Position numbers and translations under genes: made by a program
DNA from: Chloroflexia bacterium
GTDB taxonomy: Bacteria > Chloroflexota > Chloroflexia > Thermomicrobiales > JALYUS01
Length of the DNA stretch: 8,060 nt
Direction of reading: 5' to 3'
Assembly: GCA_025928215.1 (NCBI GenBank)
Contig: JAICJW010000205.1
Coordinates: 1-8,060 of the forward strand
Shown here: piece after piece, positions 1 through 5,414 of the stretch
How positions within the stretch are numbered: position 1 is the first letter of the stretch
Layout of the letters: every line of letters starts with the position of its first letter
Notes under the pieces: generated by a model
Seen by the model: only the letters and a program-made list of their open reading frames with translations
Databases searched by the model: none
Told to the model about the DNA's origin: nothing

Positions 1-2
1 CA

Positions 3-614
3 CGCGGCGCGGCGGGCCTCTCGATCATCGAGACGTGGGATAGCCTCGGCATGCGTGCGACGGGCAGCCACGATGTGCTGCTCGAAGCGGTCTTCGTGCC
101 GGACGCCGATGTCGTTCGCGTCGGTGGGATGCGGAAAGGCGCGGATCCGGGCGCGACCGATCATCGGGCGTGGGGCGCGCTGGCGGTGAGCAGCGTCTAT
201 CTCGGCGTCGCGGAGGCAGCGCGCGATACCGCCGTGCGGTACGCGTCCGACCGCGTGCCAACCGGCCTCGGCAAGCCGATTGCGACGCTCCCGGCGATTC
301 AGGCGAAGATCGGAGAGATAGACATCGCGCTACTTACCGCCCGCTCGCTGCTCTGGCCGGTGGCGGACGAGTGGGATGCGTCTTGCGGGCGGCGCCCCGG
401 TTTCGCGGGTCGGGTCGCTGCCGCGAAGATGACCGCGACGAACACCGCCGTTCATGTGGTGGACCGCGCGATGCGCGTCGTCGGTGGCGCGAGCCTGACG
501 AAGGATTTGCCTCTCGAACGGTATTACCGCGATGTCCGCGCCGGATTGCATAACCCGCCAATGGACGACGTGACGCTGACTCTCGCCGGCAAGAGCGCCT
601 TCGGGCAGGAGTGA
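3..614 (+). CDS. Acyl-CoA dehydrogenase family protein, C-terminal part (5' end outside window)
   Basis: An open frame runs in from the left edge with no start, so this is the 3' portion of a larger gene; the family is usually about 380-400 aa and about 203 residues are visible. The visible part starts in the middle beta-domain, where 'SLGMRATGSHDV' is the typical ACAD segment preceding 'VFVPDADVV'. It continues into the C-terminal four-helix domain ('GVAEAARDTAVRYASDR', 'LPAIQAKIGEIDIAL', 'VVGGASLTKDLPLERYYRDVRAG'). Family members are FAD flavoproteins that oxidise acyl-CoA or related thioesters; some relatives are flavin-dependent monooxygenases of the DszC type. The usual 'IYEGT' segment after the RD-R motif is replaced by 'LHNPPMDDVT', which fits the subfamilies that end this way, so the substrate and even the reaction type are uncertain. 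Family assignment is firm. No operon partner is visible: the next + gene is 282 bp away across a hairpin. Confidence 0.9.
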   Translation, partial: RGAAGLSIIETWDSLGMRATGSHDVLLEAVFVPDADVVRVGGMRKGADPGATDHRAWGALAVSSVYLGVAEAARDTAVRYASDRVPTGLGKPIATLPAIQAKIGEIDIALLTARSLLWPVADEWDASCGRRPGFAGRVAAAKMTATNTAVHVVDRAMRVVGGASLTKDLPLERYYRDVRAGLHNPPMDDVTLTLAGKSAFGQE

Positions 615-626
615 ATGGAATCTTCC

Positions 627-682
627 TGGTGGCGGGCCCCGGCCTGCTATTTCTTGCTGTGGCAGGCTGAAGCCCGCCACCA
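627..682. repeat. REP-like palindromic repeat / hairpin after the acyl-CoA dehydrogenase gene
   Basis: A perfect 11-bp inverted repeat (TGGTGGCGGGC at 627-637 and GCCCGCCACCA at 672-682) encloses a second 6-bp stem (GCCTGC 642-647, GCAGGC 662-667) around a 14-nt loop. The right half also contains the small palindrome GGCTGAAGCC, a core I recall from dispersed REP-like repeats in several bacterial phyla. It begins 13 bp after the stop of the upstream gene. No T-tract follows, so a classical intrinsic terminator is unlikely, although the hairpin could still slow RNA decay or polymerase. Seen directly: the stems. Inferred: membership of a dispersed family. Confidence 0.65.
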
Positions 683-837
683 CCGACAGAATTCGCCGAC
701 CCGACCGTGCGGAATTCGCCCTCACCCGTCACGGATGTGGGCGGGCGTCCGTTCAAATGAGAGGGAACGAGCGTTAGCCAGTGGCGTCCGCGCGTGATGC
801 ATCCAGCCAAGCATCCCGCCGCGCGATTCACTTCTGC

Positions 838-843
838 TATACT
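838..843 (+). promoter_or_regulatory. Candidate extended -10 promoter for the synthase-family gene
   Basis: TATACT is preceded by TG and one base (TGCTATACT, 835-843), matching an extended -10 element. There is no recognisable -35 hexamer 16-18 bp upstream, which is tolerated in extended -10 promoters. Transcription would start near 850, giving a leader of roughly 45 nt to the ATG at 897 or 115 nt to the ATG at 966. An imperfect inverted repeat (outer CGCGCG at 789-794 and 820-825, inner GATGC/GCATC at 796-800 and 811-815) lies just upstream. A motif of this length can arise by chance, but it is notable in such GC-rich DNA. Confidence 0.4.
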
Positions 844-896
844 GGCGGGCGTGCCACGCACGCGAACGCGCTGTGCCGTGGCGATGAGGGGGGCGT

Positions 897-1817
897 ATGG
901 AGGCCGACGCCGTGCACGTCCGCGCGACGGACGACGTGCAACCGGCACGCCGGAACGAAAGAGTAATGTCATTGCAGAGCGTGCGAACCGCGCCGCATAG
1001 CGCCCGTGCGACGCGTCTGCCGGTGCGCGCGATGCTGCTCCCTCGCAAATATCGCCCGACATTCGCCGCGCTTGCGGCCTTTTACCGCGAAACCCGCACG
1101 CTCGGTACGCCGACACCGGAACATATCGCCCGCCTCGACGCGTGGGAAGCCGATGTGCATCGCGTCTGGGATGGCGCAACACTCTACCACCCGGTGCTCT
1201 CACCGCTCGCCGCGCGCCATCTGCCGCGTGAACCATTGCTCGCGCTCCTCGCGGCGCAACGGGAACGCCAACGCACGCCGTGGTATGAGACGTATACCGA
1301 CCTGATCGCCTTCTGCGCGCGCGCGAGCAATCCGCTCGGGCGGCTCACGCTGGCGATCCTCGGGTATACGGACGATGAGCGGATTACGTATAGCGATGCC
1401 ATCAGCACCGCCGTGCAACTGACCGCCTTCTGGCGCGACATCGCGCGCGATTACACACGCGGCCGCATCTACGTCCCCCAGGAAGACTTGCACCTCTTCG
1501 GCATCTCGGACGACGACCTTGCGGGGGCAGTGGCGCGCCGCCATGCGAACACGAATATTCGCGCGATGGTCGCCTTCGAGATCGAACGCGCGCTCGAGCT
1601 GCTCCACCACGGCGCGCCGCTCGTCACGATGCTCCGTGGGCGGGCACGGCTCGATTGCGCGCTGATGATTTCCGATGCCCGCGCGATGCTTGCTGCGATT
1701 GTCCGGCAGGGCTACGATCCCTTCGTCGCCCGCCCGCAACTCTCGCGCACCGCGCGCGCCAGCACCCTGTTCAGCGCCGTGCGCTCCATCAGCGAGGAGA
1801 CGCTGCACAGTCGCTAG
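897..1817 (+). CDS. Squalene/phytoene synthase family protein (HpnC-like), first Asp motif not conserved
   Basis: Up to 306 aa. The family condenses two C15 or C20 isoprenyl diphosphates head to head to squalene, presqualene diphosphate/hydroxysqualene or phytoene, feeding hopanoids or carotenoids. Support: 'LLPRKYRPTFAALAAFY' near the N-terminus, 'CARASNPLGRL' (140-150), 'SDAISTAVQLTAFWRDIARDYTRGRIYVPQEDL' split over about 166-198 with the second Asp-rich motif D181-x3-D185, and the following acidic 'FGISDDDL'. The first Asp-rich motif, expected just after the 'FY' segment as ARxxDDxxDE, reads 'YRETRTLGTPTPE' (63-75) and has none of the metal-binding aspartates. The protein may therefore have altered or no synthase activity. 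Two starts are possible: ATG 897 after a GAGGGGGG tract at close spacing, and ATG 966 (284 aa) after a weak GAAAGAG. The first 23 residues are Arg-rich and without family similarity, and a strong stem-loop lies between the starts, so 966 is a real alternative. No isoprenoid partner gene is adjacent. Confidence 0.82.
   Translation: MEADAVHVRATDDVQPARRNERVMSLQSVRTAPHSARATRLPVRAMLLPRKYRPTFAALAAFYRETRTLGTPTPEHIARLDAWEADVHRVWDGATLYHPVLSPLAARHLPREPLLALLAAQRERQRTPWYETYTDLIAFCARASNPLGRLTLAILGYTDDERITYSDAISTAVQLTAFWRDIARDYTRGRIYVPQEDLHLFGISDDDLAGAVARRHANTNIRAMVAFEIERALELLHHGAPLVTMLRGRARLDCALMISDARAMLAAIVRQGYDPFVARPQLSRTARASTLFSAVRSISEETLHSR
913..940 (+). promoter_or_regulatory. 8-bp palindrome / stem-loop between the two candidate starts
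   Basis: TGCACGTC (913-920) and GACGTGCA (933-940) form a perfect 8-bp inverted repeat with a 12-nt spacer. A shorter palindrome (CCGG 942-945 and CCGG 950-953) follows at once. It could be an operator or a leader hairpin. If translation starts at 966 it lies in the 5' leader; if at 897 it is coding. Role inferred only from position and symmetry. Confidence 0.35.
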
Positions 1818-2027
1818 CGCCCGCCATCATCATTGTTATGTCGGTACATGCATTGACAGGCTGAGTGGAAGAAGCGTTGGCACCGTGCTGGCAGTTCCGG
1901 CGGTGGATGATGTCGCTCTTTTGCTGGCTTGCGATCCTGCACGTCTGTTCGTATGCTGGCCGCGATTCCGCGGCGAAACCCGCGCACCAATGGCGCGTGG
2001 AGAAACGAGGCGAGGGGGTGATGAAGA
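1818..2027. other. Intergenic region without a supported gene
   Basis: This 210-bp stretch separates the synthase-family gene from the antiporter. It is less GC-rich than its flanks around 1825-1860. It contains a TTGACA at 1853-1858 within an imperfect dyad (TGTC 1839-1842, GACA 1855-1858), but no matching -10 hexamer 16-18 bp downstream, so no promoter is called. A purine tract (GAGGGGG, 2012-2018) serves as the ribosome binding site of the antiporter GTG. No terminator hairpin with a T-run follows the upstream gene. Confidence 0.5.
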
Positions 2028-3608
2028 GTGACCACCGACGTGGCATTGGCGCTGGCGGCCGTCGCGGCGGTCGCGCTCACGGCGTTGCTGGCGCGGCGCA
2101 CTGGCCTACCGTCGCCGGCGCTGCTCACGCTCGTCGGTCTCGTCTACGCTCTGCTTCCGGGGCGGAACGTGGCGCTCAACCCGGAAGTCGTGCTGCTGCT
2201 CATCATTCCGCCGCTGCTGTACTCGGCGGCGCTGAACGCGAGCTTGCTCGATATCCGCGCCAATCGGGGAGCAATTATGTCGCTCTCGGTCGGGCTGGTG
2301 TTGGTCACTGCCCTCGCAGTGGGGGCGGTAGCGACGCTGGTAGTGCCGGGCTTACCTTTCGCGGCAGGGTGCGCTCTGGGGGCAATCGTCGCGCCGCCTG
2401 ACGCCGTGGCGGCTATCGCGATCGGGCGGCGACTGGGGCTGCCGCGTCGGCTGCTTACCATCATCGAGGGCGAAGGACTGATCAATGATGCGACGGCGCT
2501 CACGACATACCGGGTGGCGGTGGTCGCTGTCGGCGGTGGCTTCTCCCTGCTCTCCGCCGGTCTCGACTTTCTGTTCGCCGCGGGTGGCGGGGTGGCGATC
2601 GGTTTCGCGGTCGCGTGGATCATCGGGCAGATTCGCCGACGGCTGGAGGAGCCGCTGGTGGAGAATGCGCTATCGTTGGCGACACCATTTCTCGCCTACT
2701 TGCCCGCCGAGGCGCTGCACGTTTCCGGCGTGCTTGCGGTGGTCATCTGTGGGCTGATCCTCGGCCATCGGGCCCCGATCCGTTTGTCCGGCACCGCGCG
2801 CCTGCAGACGCGTGCCGTGTGGCGGCTGATTGACTTTCTTCTGGAAGGGCTTGTCTTCCTCCTCATCGGCAACCAATTACCCCATGTGCTCGATGGACTG
2901 CACGCGTACCCAACGGGGACGGTCGTGATTGCAACGGTCGCGACCGTCGGCGTCACCGTGCTCGTTCGACCGGCATGGCTTGTGCTGACGGGCGCCATCG
3001 CGCGGCTCGCGCGGCGACACAAGCCGACGCTGCCGTGGCGGCAGCAGGCAATCCTCTCGTGGGCCGGCTCACGCGGGGTGATATCGCTCGCGGCGGCCTT
3101 CGCGCTGCCATTAAGCGTCGAGGGGAAGGCGACGCAGCCATTTCCATCGCGGGACCTGCTGTTGTTCCTCACCTTCGCGGTCGTACTGGTGACGCTCGTT
3201 GGACAAGGGCTGACACTTGGCCCGCTCCTGCGCTGGCTGGGCGTGCGCTCGGATAGCGCGACGCGGCGGCGAGAGGAGGCCGCGGCTCGTCATGCGAGTG
3301 TGGGGGCGGGCCTCCGTCGCCTTCGCATATTGGTAGCCGCCGCTCCGCCCCCGGAGGGGGTGGTCGAAAGCCTGGTCGCTGCGGCGGAGGCGCGTCGCAA
3401 CGCTGGCTGGGAACAGTTGGGGCCGTCGGGCCGCGAAACGCCGTCGGTCGCGCTGGCCCGTCTGCGCCTGGAGATGATCGCCGCCGAGCGGAAAGAATTG
3501 CTGCGCTGGCGCGATACGGGTCGGCTCGACGAGGCCGGTCTCCGCGCGCTGGAAGGGGAGTTGGACATCGAGGAGGGCCTGCTGAGCGTATCGGGGCAGG
3601 AGCACTGA
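2028..3608 (+). CDS. Na+/H+ antiporter, CPA1 (NhaP/YjcE-like) family
   Basis: A 526-aa inner-membrane cation/proton antiporter exchanging Na+ (or K+) for H+ for pH and salt homeostasis. About 12 hydrophobic segments span residues 4-405. Family landmarks: 'GAIVAPPDAVAA' (119-129; D125 in the discontinuous TM4 region), 'EGEGLINDATAL' (147-158) with the Asn-Asp pair N153/D154 of the ion site, 'LIDFLLEGLVFLLIGNQLP' (267-285) and 'SWAGSRGVISLAAAFALP' (344-361) with the conserved Arg349. The cytoplasmic tail (about 406-526) ends in 'LLRWRDTGRLDEAGL' and 'LDIEEGLL', typical of the bacterial CPA1 subfamily. The GTG start lies 9 nt after GAGGGGG and 3 nt after an in-frame TGA at 2022-2024, so no longer version is possible, and the first membrane helix begins directly after it. 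It converges on the dehydrogenase gene with only 20 bp between stops. Ion specificity cannot be read from sequence. Confidence 0.95.
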   Translation: MTTDVALALAAVAAVALTALLARRTGLPSPALLTLVGLVYALLPGRNVALNPEVVLLLIIPPLLYSAALNASLLDIRANRGAIMSLSVGLVLVTALAVGAVATLVVPGLPFAAGCALGAIVAPPDAVAAIAIGRRLGLPRRLLTIIEGEGLINDATALTTYRVAVVAVGGGFSLLSAGLDFLFAAGGGVAIGFAVAWIIGQIRRRLEEPLVENALSLATPFLAYLPAEALHVSGVLAVVICGLILGHRAPIRLSGTARLQTRAVWRLIDFLLEGLVFLLIGNQLPHVLDGLHAYPTGTVVIATVATVGVTVLVRPAWLVLTGAIARLARRHKPTLPWRQQAILSWAGSRGVISLAAAFALPLSVEGKATQPFPSRDLLLFLTFAVVLVTLVGQGLTLGPLLRWLGVRSDSATRRREEAAARHASVGAGLRRLRILVAAAPPPEGVVESLVAAAEARRNAGWEQLGPSGRETPSVALARLRLEMIAAERKELLRWRDTGRLDEAGLRALEGELDIEEGLLSVSGQEH

Positions 3609-3628
3609 CGGCGCACTATTGCTTTGCC

Positions 3629-4504
3629 TCAGCCTAATGCGTCGGCAAGTGCGGCGACGATGCCATCGAGGCCACGGTCGCGGTCGCGCGTTTCCGGCGA
3701 CTCCTTGCCAATCGGCGTCTCCGCGATAAAGCGATAGAGGTCCGCCGCGCCCGCGAAGATGTGCGGGGTCATGCCGAGGCCGGCGAAGGTCGCGGCGATC
3801 TCCTCCATCTCGCCGACCCAGCGGTACGCTTTCGGCGGCATTGTCGGCACGGCGCGCGAAAGCCAGCCGAGCACATCGGGCGTACTTTGCTCCTGCTCGG
3901 CGCGGAGGGTCTCCTCAAGGCCCATCAACTTGGCGGCGACGAGTAGTTCGGTGCCGAGCGCCTGTAACCCTTTCGTCAGCGCGCCGTAGCACATCTTCAG
4001 GCCGGACGCCTGCCCGACATCGCCATCGAGAACACGCACCTCAAGGCCGTAGTCGCTCAGCGCCGCGAAGTCCGCCGCGCCGGGGCCGGAGGCATAGAAG
4101 CGCGTGCCGGGTTGCTTCGGTGGGCCACCGATGATGCCGACATCCGCGAACCGGCCGCCCGCGCCGGTAATCGCCGCGCCAATCGTCCGCACCGTCTGGG
4201 GGGCGATCGCGTTGCAATCGGCGTAGAGCACGCCTGCGCCCGTCGTGCGGATCGCCGCGGCGATGCGTTGCGCCACCCCCGTCGCCTCGGCGGGCACGAG
4301 GATGCAGAGGATGATATCCGCCGCGACGACGAGGTCTTCCAGTGTCGGCACGTCCTCGATGCCCGCTTCAGCGGCGAGGGCGCGGGTGCGCTCGCTCCGC
4401 CCATCGAGGCAGGTCAGCAGCCGCAACCCGTGCTCCCGCAGGACCGCGCCAACGGTATGCCCCATGTCGCCGGGGCTGAGAATGCCCACGCTTCGCAACG
4501 CCAT
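3629..4504 (-). CDS. NAD(P)-dependent beta-hydroxyacid dehydrogenase-like oxidoreductase with DUF1932-type C-terminal domain
   Basis: A 291-aa cytoplasmic oxidoreductase. The N-terminal Rossmann fold opens with 'GILSPGDMG' (7-15), the GxxxxGxMG dinucleotide-binding loop of 6-phosphogluconate / 3-hydroxyisobutyrate dehydrogenase relatives. A substrate-side loop 'DVGIIGGPP' follows at 121-129. 'ASGLKMCYGALTKG' (166-179) carries the expected catalytic Lys (K170). The helical C-terminal part (about 190-262) resembles the DUF1932 domain of phosphogluconate-dehydrogenase-like proteins. Length is normal for the family. The ATG is preceded by GGAGG at good spacing. It lies 38 bp downstream of the alpha/beta hydrolase on the same strand, so co-transcription is likely, and the two may act in one degradation route. 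The substrate is unknown; it could be a hydroxyacid or a lignin-derived or other aromatic alcohol, but nothing here decides it. Confidence 0.9.
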   Translation of the reverse strand: MALRSVGILSPGDMGHTVGAVLREHGLRLLTCLDGRSERTRALAAEAGIEDVPTLEDLVVAADIILCILVPAEATGVAQRIAAAIRTTGAGVLYADCNAIAPQTVRTIGAAITGAGGRFADVGIIGGPPKQPGTRFYASGPGAADFAALSDYGLEVRVLDGDVGQASGLKMCYGALTKGLQALGTELLVAAKLMGLEETLRAEQEQSTPDVLGWLSRAVPTMPPKAYRWVGEMEEIAATFAGLGMTPHIFAGAADLYRFIAETPIGKESPETRDRDRGLDGIVAALADALG

Positions 4505-4542
4505 TGCTCGCCTCCTTCAGTTTCGTGCATCGCCTGGGACGG

Positions 4543-5376
4543 CTATGAAGCGGAATCCACATCGCGCAAAAAATTGAGCACGATCCGGTTGAATGCCTCG
4601 GGTTGCTCCATATTGACCATATGTGCGACACCGGGAAAGACGACTTTCCGCGCGCCCGCGATGCCCTGTTCGAGCAAGTTCGCTGTCTCGATCACGTCCG
4701 GCACATCACCGTCGCCGACGAGGATGAGCGTCGGCACATGGATTTCACCGAGCCGCCCAATCGCCGGTGGATCGAGTCGCTCGCGCGGCGCGTCAACCTC
4801 CGGCAGTCGGTAGAGCGCGCCATTCATCTCCGATACGCGTGCGCGGACAGTGGGATCAACCTGATCTGGTGTCCGCTTCGGGCCGTCCACCCAGAGACGA
4901 TTTTCCGCTTCGACCGCCGCGTCAATCCCTCCTCGTTCGAGCGCCGCATCAACCGTCGCATCCGCGCGCCGCATCTCCGCCGATGGCTGCGTGCCGCCAA
5001 GACCGGACGCGACCAGCACGAGGGCGGAGACCATCTCCGGGTATCGGAGTGTGAAATCAATCGCGATGCCGCCGCCGATGGACAGCCCGACGACATACGC
5101 CCGCGCGATACCGAGCGCTGTCAACAGGCCGTAAAGATCGCGGGAGGTTGATGACGACCCCGTCGGCATCGCGGACTTGCCGAAGCCGCGAATATCGTAC
5201 CGGATCACTCGATAGTGTTCCGCAAAGTCGGTAAACTGATCGTCCCACATCCGACTGTCCGCAATCCCGGCATGAATCAAGACGAGCGGATGCCCCATGC
5301 CCATCATCTCGAAATACAGCCGCGCTCCATAGACATCTGCATATCCGGTTGTTGCCTCGTTCGAGAAGGCCCTCAC
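4543..5376 (-). CDS. Alpha/beta hydrolase (PcaD-like fold)
   Basis: A 277-aa soluble serine hydrolase. It shows the canonical core in order: oxyanion loop 'LIHAGIADSRMWDDQ' (33-47), 'YRVIRYDIRGFGKS' (55-68), nucleophile elbow 'GLSIGG' with Ser99, cap region about 128-205, the acid segment 'LVGDGDVPD' (219-227; Asp224 the likelier acid) and the catalytic His252 in 'GVAHMVNMEQP'. This arrangement matches 3-oxoadipate enol-lactonase and related carboxylesterases, but that is not enough to name a substrate. The GTG start at 5376 is chosen because GGGAGGGG stands about 6 nt upstream and the N-terminus then leads directly into the first beta strand. It sits 38 bp after the propeller lipoprotein gene and 38 bp before the dehydrogenase, all on the same strand. 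All triad positions are intact, so it should be active. Confidence 0.92.
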   Translation of the reverse strand: MRAFSNEATTGYADVYGARLYFEMMGMGHPLVLIHAGIADSRMWDDQFTDFAEHYRVIRYDIRGFGKSAMPTGSSSTSRDLYGLLTALGIARAYVVGLSIGGGIAIDFTLRYPEMVSALVLVASGLGGTQPSAEMRRADATVDAALERGGIDAAVEAENRLWVDGPKRTPDQVDPTVRARVSEMNGALYRLPEVDAPRERLDPPAIGRLGEIHVPTLILVGDGDVPDVIETANLLEQGIAGARKVVFPGVAHMVNMEQPEAFNRIVLNFLRDVDSAS

Positions 5377-5414
5377 ACTATTCCCCTCCCTATGTCTACG
5401 GCCGCCTGCTGATT

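Noticed and set aside
718..775. A second copy of the CTCACCC/GAGAGGG dispersed repeat
   Set aside because: The arms do not pair (CCCTCACCC versus GAGAGGG), and similarity to the repeat at 6792-6851 is limited to a few bases.
334..1236. 300-codon open frame on the minus strand across the left intergenic region
   Set aside because: It is antisense to two recognised genes, Arg-rich and low in hydrophobic structure, has no family motif, and arises from high GC content.
1853..1858. TTGACA as a -35 element for the antiporter
   Set aside because: No acceptable -10 hexamer lies 16-18 bp downstream, and the surrounding TGTC/GACA dyad matches at only 14 of 20 positions.
1885..2031. Possible 48-codon GTG-initiated ORF whose TGA overlaps the antiporter GTG
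   Set aside because: The overlap is suggestive of coupling, but there is no ribosome binding site, third-position GC is lower than in the neighbouring genes, and no family is recognisable.
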